This document shows, piece by piece, positions 18,403 through 27,066 of a DNA stretch of 64,000 nt. Positions within the stretch are counted from its first letter, which is position 1, and the number at the start of each line of letters is the position of its first letter. Made by a program: the position numbers and the translations under genes. The notes beneath the pieces are model-generated. The model was not told where the DNA came from, did no database searches, and was given only the letters and a program-made list of their open reading frames with translations. Source of the stretch: Peribacillus sp. Bi96 (GTDB taxonomy: Bacteria > Bacillota > Bacilli > Bacillales > DSM-1321); NCBI RefSeq assembly GCF_918698115.1, contig NZ_CAKKLV010000003.1:248001-312000 (forward strand), in the 5' to 3' direction.

Positions 18403-19257
18403 TTAACTAATAAAGGTATCCTTTTTTTCGGTCAATCTGTAGTTGATCCTATCAATGATCTCCAATAAATCGCCTATTTCATCAATCACGAAATCGGCAC
18501 CTGCATTCAGAAAACGGTTTTCGGCAGTTTTCATGCGGCATTGCAGTTCAAATGGGTCCATTTCGTTGATTTCTGCTTCTGAAAGGCCTATTTCACTGCC
18601 GCCTTTCAATACGGCAACCGTCCACATTCCCGCAGAAATGCCTTCTTTGATGTCACTGATCGTATCGCCGACTTTAACGATTTTACTGAGTGGATACACT
18701 TGGAGATTCATCGCCGTCTTAAAGCACATCCAAGGTGCAGGCCTTCCTGTAGGCACTTCGGTAGACGCAACGATGGTATCTGGTTGATAACCCCATATTT
18801 CCGCCTCGTCTTTAACAATATTAATCATTTCACGAGTATACCCTGTTGTCGAACCGATTTTTATTCCTTGCTGCCTTAAACGCCTGACTAATTCAATTAC
18901 GCCAGGTATAGGTTTGGCGTTCTCCTTGAGAAGCTTAAAAAGCAAAGCCTCAAAGTCTTTATATAATGATTCTAGATCTCTTTCGTCCGGTTCTTTCCCG
19001 AATTTAGCAATCCATAAATTCCGGATTCGAGTCATTTTCAGGAGTTCCCTTATATGATCCAATTTCAATAAACCCATGGGCTCCCTTGCTTCCTTAATGG
19101 AAATATCTATCCCCCTTATCCTGAATATCTCGACAAATGCTTGGACCGGCGCAAAACAACCATAATCCACCGTCGTTCCTGCCCAATCAAATATGACTGC
19201 CTGTACCTCGTTCCATTCTTTTGCACTTTCCAAGTCAATCTCCTCTCCCCTCTCCAT
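18403..19257 (-). CDS. phnX: Phosphonoacetaldehyde hydrolase
   Basis: A 284-residue HAD-family enzyme. FDWAGTTVDYG holds the nucleophile Asp, and EPMGLLKLDHIR holds the Lys that forms the Schiff base with phosphonoacetaldehyde; KVGDTISDIKEG is the acidic HAD motif. It cleaves the C-P bond to acetaldehyde and phosphate. The usual partner phnW (2-aminoethylphosphonate transaminase) is absent from the window. Two starts are plausible: ATG 19257 after GGGGGGAAAGAG, or an internal TTG after GAGGAG. It ends 75 bases before the xsc promoter. Confidence 0.9.
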   Translation of the reverse strand: MERGEEIDLESAKEWNEVQAVIFDWAGTTVDYGCFAPVQAFVEIFRIRGIDISIKEAREPMGLLKLDHIRELLKMTRIRNLWIAKFGKEPDERDLESLYKDFEALLFKLLKENAKPIPGVIELVRRLRQQGIKIGSTTGYTREMINIVKDEAEIWGYQPDTIVASTEVPTGRPAPWMCFKTAMNLQVYPLSKIVKVGDTISDIKEGISAGMWTVAVLKGGSEIGLSEAEINEMDPFELQCRMKTAENRFLNAGADFVIDEIGDLLEIIDRINYRLTEKKDTFIS

Positions 19258-19271
19258 CTCTTTCCCCCCTC

Positions 19272-19292
19272 AAAAAAACGGTTAAAAACCGG
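19272..19292 (-). terminator. Terminator between lipoprotein gene and phnX
   Basis: CGGTT, three bases, AACCG, then TTTTTTT on the minus strand. Only 14 bases separate it from the phnX start, so it ends the lipoprotein transcript or attenuates phnX. Confidence 0.75.
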
Positions 19293-19334
19293 AAAAAAGT
19301 CTCATTTTGTGATGAATCCGAATATAACGTACAT

Positions 19335-19790
19335 TCATTTCACTTCTTTCAAAAATAACTGTAAATCTTCTTTCGTTGCTTTAGTGAGTTCCAGGATTTT
19401 TTCTGTGTCTTTTTCAGGATTTCCTGACTCCCCGATTAATGGGTATAGATTTTTTTCAATTCGTTCATACCAATCGGGATAATCATCTTCCACTTGCTTC
19501 TCTATCGAATCCCAGTTAGAACTGACCTTTTCGCCCAGTTCTTGAATTTTCTCTGGATCAGCCTCGGCACTTACTTCTGTTACCAAAGCATTTATTGATT
19601 GAATCACTTCGTCGACACCTGTTTTAATAACTTTTGCATCTTGGGTCTCTGCTGCATTGTTATCGGACTTTTCATTTGTGACCGGATTTTTTTCTTGGTT
19701 GTGTTCGTCCGATTTTATTGTATTGTTACAGCCTGACAGCAATATGGTGCCAAAGATGAGCCCATTCGTGAATAAACGGAAAACATTCAA
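19335..19790 (-). CDS. Lipoprotein, helical, unknown function
   Basis: Starting at the TTG at 19790 (GGAGGG six bases upstream), the product is 151 residues with a short basic start, a hydrophobic segment and the lipobox LLSGC near residue 20. The mature part is acidic and predicted helical (KIQELGEKVSSNWDSIEKQ). I do not recognise the family. It lies between the permease and phnX on the same strand, so it could be a substrate-binding or accessory surface lipoprotein. Confidence 0.7.
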   Translation of the reverse strand: MNVFRLFTNGLIFGTILLSGCNNTIKSDEHNQEKNPVTNEKSDNNAAETQDAKVIKTGVDEVIQSINALVTEVSAEADPEKIQELGEKVSSNWDSIEKQVEDDYPDWYERIEKNLYPLIGESGNPEKDTEKILELTKATKEDLQLFLKEVK

Positions 19791-20002
19791 GATCATCCCT
19801 CCATCATGAATTAAAAAGACAATGCCACCTCGTGCTTGGTACATTTACACTCTTTTTTCTATGGGAATCATATTCTAGTTGAAAAGTGCTTGAAGAATTT
19901 TATCTGAGGAATATCTTAGAAGTATACGAAACAATCTATTTTTTAATTAATTGAGTCGAAAAACATAGAATTTTTATTATGGTTTAGTGCTAATGCTAAA
20001 AG

Positions 20003-21415
20003 CTATAACTTTTCGGAATTAGGGGAACCAGGAACAATATTTAATTCACTCTTCATATATTTCGCTTTTCTTCGTCGAATGAAAAAGAAAGAACAGATAA
20101 CGATCAAGCTAAATAGCATGGTAAAGATAAACTGAGGACGCTGGGAATCGATAAATGCCATTAATATGATCACGGAAATCATGGAAAGAATGGTTGCATA
20201 CGTTAAATACGGAAATAACCACATCTTGATCTTGAAAACTCCGGGATTTTCTTTCTCCATCCTCTTCCTTAATCTGAGATGGGAAACCGCAATCGATAGA
20301 TAGACAAGTATTCCGACCCCTCCCGAGGAATTCACTAAAAAGAAAAAGATTTTATCTGGTGATACGTAACTGAAAATGGTGCTGATAAAGGCAAATAAAG
20401 TAGAACCGATTACAGCAAGGATAGGGACCCCGTTCTTGCTCACCCTTGAGAATATTTTTGGTGCATCACCCTTTTGTGCAAGGGAGAATAACATACGGGA
20501 GCTTGTATATAATCCGGAATTCAAACAGGAAAGCAATGCAATGAGAATCACTATATTCATGATCAGGGCAGCAGAAGGAATTCCCAGCATTTCAAGAACG
20601 GCAACAAACGGGCTCTTCAGCAAGGAAGCAGAATTCCATGGTAAAAGGGTCACTAGTACCGCGATGGATCCAATATAGAAAATCAGGATTCGCCAAACCA
20701 CACTGTTCAATGCACTTCTTACTGATTTAACCGGATCACTCGTTTCACCAGCCGCAATTGCAGGAATCTCCACTCCTACAAAAGCATGGAAAACAATGGC
20801 GACGCCGACAAGTACTGAACTTATCCCGTTTGGAATAAAACCACCAAAGTTCAAAAGGTTAGAGGTGCCAGGTGGTTTTATCGATGGGATAAAACCTAAG
20901 ATCACTGCAACGCCCAGACACAAAAATAGGATGATACTGATTATTTTAATGATCGAAAACCAGTATTCAAACTCACCAAACGATTTAACGGAAAATATAT
21001 TCGTCAGCTTCAAAAGAATAATCAGCGAGAGACTTATGACCCAGACCGGAACGGAAGGAACCCAGCCATGTATGATTGCAGCTCCTGCCGTTGCTTCCAA
21101 AGCAATTACGATAACCCAAAAGAACCAATATAACCAACCTGTGGTGAAACCGGCCCATTCACCGATTCCTTCTCTTGCATAAACCGCAAATGATCCAGTA
21201 TTGGGATTTACTGTAGCCATTTCCCCAAGCATTCTCATGACTAAAACAACGATCAAGCCTGCCAAAACATATGATAAAATCGCTCCGGGGCCCGTTTGAC
21301 CAATAATGATACCGCTTCCAACGAATAAACCAGCACCGATGACACCACTCAATGATATCATCGTTAAATGTCTTTGTTTCAGACCTGGTTTCAGTTCTTC
21401 TTGTTGATGTTTCAT
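20003..21415 (-). CDS. APC family amino acid permease (GabP-like)
   Basis: A 470-residue permease with twelve hydrophobic helices and the APC N-terminal block HLTMISLSGVIGAGLFVGSG; the EIPAIAAGETSDP block matches GABA/aromatic amino-acid permeases of the AAT family. It sits downstream of a promoter/operator copy almost identical to that of xsc, with a leader of about 240 bases. Taurine, beta-alanine or another omega-amino acid is therefore the likely cargo (inference). The start is uncertain: ATG 21415 has GGAGG only two bases away; GTG 21427 has none. Confidence 0.85.
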   Translation of the reverse strand: MKHQQEELKPGLKQRHLTMISLSGVIGAGLFVGSGIIIGQTGPGAILSYVLAGLIVVLVMRMLGEMATVNPNTGSFAVYAREGIGEWAGFTTGWLYWFFWVIVIALEATAGAAIIHGWVPSVPVWVISLSLIILLKLTNIFSVKSFGEFEYWFSIIKIISIILFLCLGVAVILGFIPSIKPPGTSNLLNFGGFIPNGISSVLVGVAIVFHAFVGVEIPAIAAGETSDPVKSVRSALNSVVWRILIFYIGSIAVLVTLLPWNSASLLKSPFVAVLEMLGIPSAALIMNIVILIALLSCLNSGLYTSSRMLFSLAQKGDAPKIFSRVSKNGVPILAVIGSTLFAFISTIFSYVSPDKIFFFLVNSSGGVGILVYLSIAVSHLRLRKRMEKENPGVFKIKMWLFPYLTYATILSMISVIILMAFIDSQRPQFIFTMLFSLIVICSFFFIRRRKAKYMKSELNIVPGSPNSEKL

Positions 21416-21638
21416 ACCCTCCACCAACTTTCAATATTTTAGGGAATCAACTAAAGATAATCACTACATCGATGTAAAAGTAAAAATTTTGCTTTCTTTC
21501 CCTTACATTTTCACAAGGAAAGTGGAACTTGGAACCTTGGCCTATTCAAACAACTCAGGAGATGACACTATGGCTTTAATTTTGAATCACTATTCCCCCT
21601 TCCTATCATTCATTTTTGCAAGAGGAAATAACATCATT

Positions 21639-21658
21639 ACGTCATGACGTTAGTACCA
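21639..21658 (-). promoter_or_regulatory. Operator of the permease gene (shared with xsc)
   Basis: ACGTCATGACGT is a perfect 12-bp palindrome; on the minus strand it is preceded by TGGTAC at the same two-base distance as at xsc. It begins twelve bases after the -10 box. Confidence 0.78.
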
Positions 21659-21670
21659 CTTTCTATGTGT

Positions 21671-21699
21671 ATAATACACTCTGATTTTTTTAAAGTCAA
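21671..21699 (-). promoter_or_regulatory. Permease promoter
   Basis: TTGACT (21694-21699), 17-base spacer, TATTAT (21671-21676) on the minus strand: identical boxes and spacing to the xsc promoter. Confidence 0.8.
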
Positions 21700-21781
21700 T
21701 CAAAAACAGAATATTTAGATAACAAAACAAAATCAAAAAAAAAATGTATGGTGGGCCTAAATACAAGATCATTCAAATGTT

Positions 21782-22411
21782 TCATATTTCTTTCACTCTG
21801 GAAGTTTCATCGACTGTACGATCCAATTCTGCCTTTAAGGAATTTTGCTTTCTATCCAGCATTTTCTTTAAAAAGTATGAAAAGATCAAGGTAAACGCAA
21901 CACCCTTAATGATCGATGAATAACCGTAAACAAGGAGCCCTAGGACCAGTACGATTAGATTAATAATCCTTATTGTCACTGCAATATCTATTTTTTCATT
22001 TTTATGATGTAAAATTAGTGCGATCACATCAAAACCAACAGTGGAGGCATTTGCTGTTATACATAAATAGTATCCTAACGCTATCAAAATCGAAGATATT
22101 AGAACCACTAAAACGATATTTAAATCAAAACGTATATTCAGTGAATAAAAAGAATTAAAAAACAACATATAACTTAGCGAACTTACTATCGACTTAACAA
22201 AGTACTCTTTACCTAAAAAAACTAAACAAATGATTAACAAAAATCCAGTAACTAAATTAGCCAGCATGGCAATGTTATAACCCGATAAAGCATTCAATAA
22301 CAACGCAGAGCTAGTTACGCCCCCATTAATAATTTCATTGGGCACGATTAAGTAAGCATAAGCAAAGGTCATGGAAATGTTTCCTGCAATAATTTTCATT
22401 AAATCTTTCAT
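21782..22411 (-). CDS. YitT family membrane protein lacking the C-terminal domain
   Basis: A 209-residue protein with five or six hydrophobic helices and the YitT-type block LIVPNEIINGGVTSSALLL near the N-terminus. The DUF2179 domain usually present in YitT proteins (about 280 residues) is missing, and a charged tail replaces it, so this is the short form or YczE-like. It lies upstream of the permease promoter on the same strand; function unknown. Confidence 0.75.
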   Translation of the reverse strand: MKDLMKIIAGNISMTFAYAYLIVPNEIINGGVTSSALLLNALSGYNIAMLANLVTGFLLIICLVFLGKEYFVKSIVSSLSYMLFFNSFYSLNIRFDLNIVLVVLISSILIALGYYLCITANASTVGFDVIALILHHKNEKIDIAVTIRIINLIVLVLGLLVYGYSSIIKGVAFTLIFSYFLKKMLDRKQNSLKAELDRTVDETSRVKEI

Positions 22412-22790
22412 GAGTACTCACCTTTCCTTTCATGCATTTTGACCCTAGATATCTATTTATACTGTAATGATAATATCAACATTCATTACTCCATCGACTT
22501 ATTTCGAATCATTCAGGATTTTAAGTATCTAGTGTTAAATTGCAGGTTTTTTGATCTAGTGCTGTTCTAAATTTCAGGTGATTACAATTATTCGCTATAA
22601 AGAATCCTCTCTCCTTCAAAAAAAAATAAATAAACATGCCCCGTGTAATCTTGAGCATGTTTATGCCTCTTATCCGACAATGTATGAAAACCCATTACAG
22701 ATGTCTTTGAAATGTTGCTTTTTTCTTGTTAATTTATTCTAAAGAAAACGAACACTGTCCTTATCATTTCACAAAGTATTATTTTGCCAT
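22412..22790. other. Intergenic with a second hairpin
   Basis: A stem (AAACATGC/GCATGTTT) at about 22632-22665 is followed on the minus strand by a long T-rich run and may be a second terminator. No gene seen. Confidence 0.4.
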
Positions 22791-22827
22791 AAAAAAAGTT
22801 GAGGGGATTATCCTCCTCAACTTTTTT
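22791..22827 (-). terminator. Terminator of the phoD-tatA-tatC operon
   Basis: AAGTTGAGG and CCTCAACTT form the stem, with seven A on one side and six T on the other, so it works on both strands. It lies 59 bases after the tatC stop. Confidence 0.88.
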
Positions 22828-22885
22828 GTGTACATTTAAATATTTCCTAAGAAATGTTTTTTTCCAAAAGGTTGGTAAATACATT

Positions 22886-23620
22886 TCATGTTACAGGTAA
22901 AGCTGACTCCTCTTTCATAAGCCTTTTTCTATAAACCATATTGGACAGCTGGACACTCACCTCATAAAGCACAAGTAAAGGGATAATGACCAAAATGTCC
23001 GAAATGATATCAGGTGGCGTAATCACGATCGAGATGATAACAAGGGCGAAGTAAGAAATCTTACGAGACTTTTTCAACACCTTCGGATTGATGATTCCTA
23101 ATCTAGTCAGGAACATGACCACAAGCGGCATTTCAAATAAAATCCCAAAAGGCAAGATCAAATTAATCATGAACCGAAAATACTTTTCCGCTGTGAACAT
23201 CATCTCGAACTGCCCGGCAGATAGGGATGTGAGGAATCCCAGCACTATGGGAAACAACACAAAATATCCAAAAGAGATACCTATGATAAATAAGATGAAC
23301 AACCCAGGAATGAATCGAAAAGTAACCTTTCTCTCTTCCGGTTTCAACGCAGGAGCCACAAAGCGCCATAACTGATAGGCTGCAAGCGGAATCGTCGCAG
23401 CTATCGCGCAAACCGCAGCGATTATCATATATACCCACAGGATGTCACTGGGTCCGAGCACGGCAAGTTTCCCTTCTAAATCTTTAATGAGCAGCTCATA
23501 AATATCCTGTACGAATATGAAACTCACTATGAAAGAAGCAAGAAATCCTATCAGTGTTTTAATGATTCTGCTTCGGAGTTCCTCCATATGCTCCATAACG
23601 TGTACATCCTTGCTCTCCAC
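22886..23620 (-). CDS. tatC: Twin-arginine translocase subunit TatC
   Basis: The 244-residue product has the six TatC helices and the conserved start HMEELRSRI, plus FRFIPGLFILFIIGISFGYFV-like central helices. TatC recognises the twin-arginine signal. The GTG at 23620 is chosen because AAGGAGG lies seven bases upstream; an ATG at 23644 lacks one. Together with TatA and PhoD upstream it repeats the B. subtilis phoD-tatAd-tatCd unit, a dedicated export pair. Confidence 0.93.
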   Translation of the reverse strand: MESKDVHVMEHMEELRSRIIKTLIGFLASFIVSFIFVQDIYELLIKDLEGKLAVLGPSDILWVYMIIAAVCAIAATIPLAAYQLWRFVAPALKPEERKVTFRFIPGLFILFIIGISFGYFVLFPIVLGFLTSLSAGQFEMMFTAEKYFRFMINLILPFGILFEMPLVVMFLTRLGIINPKVLKKSRKISYFALVIISIVITPPDIISDILVIIPLLVLYEVSVQLSNMVYRKRLMKEESALPVT

Positions 23621-23767
23621 TTTCACTCCTCCTTTTTTATCCATTTACAAACCATATAACATAAATCAGAATGGCTTCGTCATTTAGTAATGGCTAAAAT
23701 AATGCAATCTCTAACTCTCATGAAAAGAAGCAGGCTTAGTCTTTCCGCCCGCCCTTCCTCATAAAAT

Positions 23768-23980
23768 TTATCCTTCTTTTTTAACAGCCCTTATCGCAGC
23801 TTTATTCTCGTTTTCATCCTCTTTTTCTGAATCATTCACCAATCCTTTGGTTGCACTTTTGAATTCGGATAATGTTCGACCAAATGCACGTCCGATTTCC
23901 GGCAGCTTCGACGGTCCAAAAATAATCAATGCAATCACGAGAACGATAACTAGCCCTGGTATCCCAATATTAGAAAGCAT
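23768..23980 (-). CDS. tatA: Twin-arginine translocase subunit TatA
   Basis: A 70-residue protein with one N-terminal membrane helix, the [15 protein letters not shown] hinge and amphipathic helix, and a charged tail. It matches TatA of the TatAd type and forms the translocation pore with TatC. It lies 59 bases after phoD. Confidence 0.94.
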   Translation of the reverse strand: MLSNIGIPGLVIVLVIALIIFGPSKLPEIGRAFGRTLSEFKSATKGLVNDSEKEDENENKAAIRAVKKEG

Positions 23981-24039
23981 TCTAATTCACTCCTTTCAAT
24001 TTCAAGAACTTTTCGTATTCACGATTCCTTGTCTTTCTA

Positions 24040-25788
24040 TCAATTAGTGACTTTCCCCTGCTTGTGCATTCTTTGCTTTTCATGTGCGCGACTATGGGCA
24101 CGTGTCCGATCTTCCTCGACTTCGTTCGTTTTTTGTACACCTTCCGTTACCGTTCTTGATGCAACCTTTCGCAGACCTGTTTGATCCTTATCAAAAACAA
24201 AGGAGGCTCTTGTCGATATATCCGCTCCAGGTTCTGTCACGAATGGAACAACGCGATAGTCCGCCTTCCATTGTTCTGGTGTTACTTTGCAGCGTACATA
24301 ACCCCGGTAATCATTAAAGAACTTTAAATGTGAATTCTGACTTAGTATTTTATCCGTATCCGCACGCTTGTCTGCTCCATTTCCACCAGATGTGATGGAT
24401 GTGCCGACAAACTCCACTCCGAAAATCTTTGAATTTGGATCGTTGAAGTCCGTTTTTAAATTGGAGGCCCAACTTGCATGAACATCACCGGTCAATACGA
24501 CCACATTTTCCATGTTTTTTCTTTTTATGACATCAATCAAACGATCACGAGCAGCCGGGTAACCATCCCAAGAATCCATGCTGTATTTGGGCGCAGTTGG
24601 TGTTCCATAATTCCGCGGTGCAAAGAAAATCTGCTGTGGCAGCACATTCCACTTCGTTTTTGAAATCGATAGATTATCAGTTAGCCACTTTTCCTGCTCT
24701 GGACCGAGTAATGTACGCTTCGGATCAAGTGACTCAGGCGTTTGCGGTGAACTTCCATCGCCGTTCGCCTGATCATCCCGGTATTGACGTGAATCAAGTA
24801 CAAAGAAAGAGGCTAAGTCACCATATGAGAAGTTTCGGTATAACCGCATATCCGCTCCCTTTGGCAACGACGATTTACGAAGAGGCATATGCTCATAATA
24901 AGCCTGGTAAGCGGCTGCCCTTCTCTTGATGAATGCTTCCACCGATTGCCCTTTTTCCGGAATGACATTAGCATAATTGTTTTCAACTTCATGATCATCC
25001 CAAGTCACGACCCATGGGAAAGCTGCATGTGCCGCTTTTAAATGAGTATCAGAGCGGTATTGTGCATATCTATTGCGATAATCCTCAAGCGAAATGATTT
25101 CCGGGCCACTATGTACACGGACATTCCCTGAGGAAGAAACATATTCATTTGGTCCGTACTCATATATGTAATCGCCAAGGTGAAAGACAAGATCCAAATC
25201 TTCTTTTGCCAAATGTTTATAGGCCGTATAATAGCCATGCTCAAATTGCTGGCATGAAACAAATGCGAAGGAAAGGCTCGAAACACTTGAACCAATTGGC
25301 GGAAGTGTCTTTGTTTTCCCAGTCTGACTTACTTCACCGCCAGATTTAAAACGGTAATAATAGACTTTATCCGGTTTTAACCCGCTTACTTCCACATGAA
25401 CAGAATGGCCAAGTTCCGGCCTGGCTATTTCTTTGCCTTGCTGAACAATCTTTCTGAAATTTTCATCCTTAGCCACTTCCCACTTAACTGAAATGGCTTC
25501 ATGTGGCATACCTCCTCCATTCAACGGATCAGGTGCCAGTCTTGTCCATAAAACAACACTATCCGAGAGTGGATCACCGGAAGCAACACCAAGCGTAAAT
25601 GGATAATCACTGAATTTCGGGGCAGCATTCACTTCAATCCCGCCCATTGATTGTGTAAGGGCAAGACCTAATGAAAGTCCGGCAAGTTTACTTGCTCCCT
25701 GGATAAAGTTTCGGCGGTCCATATTCTTACCTAAGCTTACATCGCTCCAATCTTTGATTAACTCATCCATCGCTTTTTCATTATTCAT
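24040..25788 (-). CDS. phoD: Alkaline phosphatase/phosphodiesterase PhoD, Tat-exported
   Basis: A 582-residue PhoD-family enzyme. The Tat signal MDRRNFIQGA is at about residues 23-32, after an unusually long N-region also seen in B. subtilis PhoD. The N-terminal domain (55-140) precedes the metallophosphatase core with VSCQQFEHGYY, HLGDYIYEYG, WDDHEVENNY and LTGDVHASW supplying the metal ligands. It is secreted and releases phosphate from teichoic acid or phosphodiesters. AGGAGGG precedes the ATG. A Pho-box-like array lies 160-205 bases upstream. Confidence 0.95.
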   Translation of the reverse strand: MNNEKAMDELIKDWSDVSLGKNMDRRNFIQGASKLAGLSLGLALTQSMGGIEVNAAPKFSDYPFTLGVASGDPLSDSVVLWTRLAPDPLNGGGMPHEAISVKWEVAKDENFRKIVQQGKEIARPELGHSVHVEVSGLKPDKVYYYRFKSGGEVSQTGKTKTLPPIGSSVSSLSFAFVSCQQFEHGYYTAYKHLAKEDLDLVFHLGDYIYEYGPNEYVSSSGNVRVHSGPEIISLEDYRNRYAQYRSDTHLKAAHAAFPWVVTWDDHEVENNYANVIPEKGQSVEAFIKRRAAAYQAYYEHMPLRKSSLPKGADMRLYRNFSYGDLASFFVLDSRQYRDDQANGDGSSPQTPESLDPKRTLLGPEQEKWLTDNLSISKTKWNVLPQQIFFAPRNYGTPTAPKYSMDSWDGYPAARDRLIDVIKRKNMENVVVLTGDVHASWASNLKTDFNDPNSKIFGVEFVGTSITSGGNGADKRADTDKILSQNSHLKFFNDYRGYVRCKVTPEQWKADYRVVPFVTEPGADISTRASFVFDKDQTGLRKVASRTVTEGVQKTNEVEEDRTRAHSRAHEKQRMHKQGKVTN

Positions 25789-25946
25789 TGATCTTTCCCT
25801 CCTAATATTTGAATCTGTCTCAAGTATAGAAGGACTTTTTTAAAGGTGTATGAAGACGTGTAAATCAATTACTTCCCATTTAGGAATTTTCGTACAGGAC
25901 TTTTGGAGCTCACAAACCCAAAAAAATGAGTTGATTCACTCTAATA

Positions 25947-25992
25947 TTTACATATACCTACAGATTTTTACATATAACGACAGTCTTTTATC
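25947..25992. promoter_or_regulatory. Pho-box-like direct repeats upstream of phoD
   Basis: TTTACA (25947), CCTACA (25957), TTTACA (25967) and ACGACA (25977) occur every ten bases, with a fifth weaker TTTATC at 25987. PhoP boxes are TT(A/T/C)ACA direct repeats about eleven bases apart. The repeats read on the plus strand while phoD is on the minus strand. Confidence 0.5.
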
Positions 25993-26061
25993 CTATTTTT
26001 CTTAATGAATCATTTATTTAACCGTTACAAATAACTGGTATAGATTACCTCAACTTGGGTA

Positions 26062-26319
26062 TTATGAAGTTCTGGGAGGCACTTTAAGGTCCAAGATTTG
26101 CTTTGTGGTGAGCTTGAGTAGGTTCCCGACACGTAGGCTAGTCTCGCAGCCTGCGACAAACTGGATGTAATCGCGTTCCGAACAATGGCGCTTTAGCGCC
26201 CATTTCATATCTTCTACCTGCTGCTGATCCCGGATCGGCTGCACATCTTTTGGTTGTGTCCTCTTCATCGACCTTTCTTCTCTATTCATAAGTACGGTTC
26301 CATACCCCTTATGTACCAA
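26062..26319 (-). pseudogene. Tyrosine recombinase fragment
   Basis: The frame MKRTQPKDVQPI onward (start about 26271, after AAAGG) resembles the middle of a phage-type integrase, with the catalytic-Arg block TSLRVGNLLKL, and then stops. The rest of the catalytic domain (HxxR, Tyr) is missing, so this is a remnant. Confidence 0.65.
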
Positions 26320-26462
26320 CGATTTGAATGTACGATTTTTTCTGATTTCAGTATTAAGAGAAAAAATACCCTTCTTAAACTTGTAGTTTATCTAAAGAAA
26401 ATTGTATTACTTTTCATCAATTAGGAAAATATATAAATAATAACAATAAGGAGGGAACAGTG

Positions 26463-26639
26463 ATGGAAGTAAATATGAGTGTTGAAGAAGTCGTGAATCA
26501 AATTTCTGAATTAGTAGAAAAAGAAGGGAAGCCACCTCGGAAGAAAGAGGTAAAGAAGTCAGATCCGGAGTTAATGAAAAATGCATTGTATTATTTTCCT
26601 AGTTGGGATACTGCAGTAGAACATAGCATTGGATCTTAA
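26463..26639 (+). CDS. Small protein with one HNH-endonuclease-associated repeat
   Basis: The 58-residue gene has AAGGAGG seven bases before its ATG and a perfect terminator 62 bases after its stop, so it is a real transcription unit. Residues 13-55 (KEGKPPRKKEVKKS to FPSWDTAVEHSIG) follow the pattern of the homing-endonuclease-associated repeat (K-x-G-x-P-P ... F-x-S-W-x-x-A-x-x-x-x-G), a DNA-binding module normally found in several copies beside an HNH nuclease. Here it stands alone. Function unknown; a small DNA-binding regulator is possible. Confidence 0.7.
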   Translation: MEVNMSVEEVVNQISELVEKEGKPPRKKEVKKSDPELMKNALYYFPSWDTAVEHSIGS

Positions 26640-26701
26640 CCATAAACGATACATAAACATTTATTTTTCAAATTAGTATATTTAAGGCAAGAAAAGTTAT
26701 G

Positions 26702-26725
26702 AAGGCCACCAAATTGGTGGCCTTT
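26702..26725 (+). terminator. Terminator of the small repeat protein gene
   Basis: AAGGCCACC, AAAT loop region, GGTGGCCTT followed by TT: a compact perfect stem. Confidence 0.8.
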
Positions 26726-26813
26726 TGAATGTACGATTCTTACTATTATTGTACATTAGAAACCGAGTGGAAAAATACACTTTTTGAACTATCGGGGCAG
26801 GTTAGCTCCATAA

Positions 26814-26851
26814 GGGGTACCACCAGCAAAACGCTAATTTACAACGCTAAG
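26814..26851 (+). mobile_element. Tn3-family terminal inverted repeat (38 bp)
   Basis: This 38-bp stretch starts GGGGTACCACCAGCA and ends ACGCTAAG, the end-pattern of Tn3-family elements of Bacillus (Tn4430-like, from memory). The tnpA tail at 26914 points toward it in the expected arrangement. I could not find the other end. Confidence 0.65.
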
Positions 26852-26913
26852 GAAATCCGAGAAAAAAATAACCGGTTTTCACCACGGTAAGGTGTAACCG
26901 GTATTTATAACTA

Positions 26914-27066
26914 TTATTGGTTGTTCAGCGGTCTTAATGAATCTAAAGTAGTAAACCCTTTTGGATCAAAACGGTACTCCCCTAACAATTTGATATGCTC
27001 CCAGCCTAATGGAGAAATATGTTTTAATAAATCTTCTGTTAAAACTCCTTTATTTGTGTAATGAAA
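26914..27066 (-). pseudogene. Tn3-family transposase C-terminal remnant
   Basis: The last 50 codons of a TnpA are readable: LLKHISPLGWEHIKLLGEYR is the conserved C-terminal block of Tn3-family transposases, followed by a stop at 26914, 62 bases from the terminal repeat. Upstream the frame is lost at once. Confidence 0.7.

Noticed and set aside
21428-21638. Riboswitch in the long permease leader
   Set aside because: I could not find paired elements of a known class; the leader appears unstructured apart from the operator.
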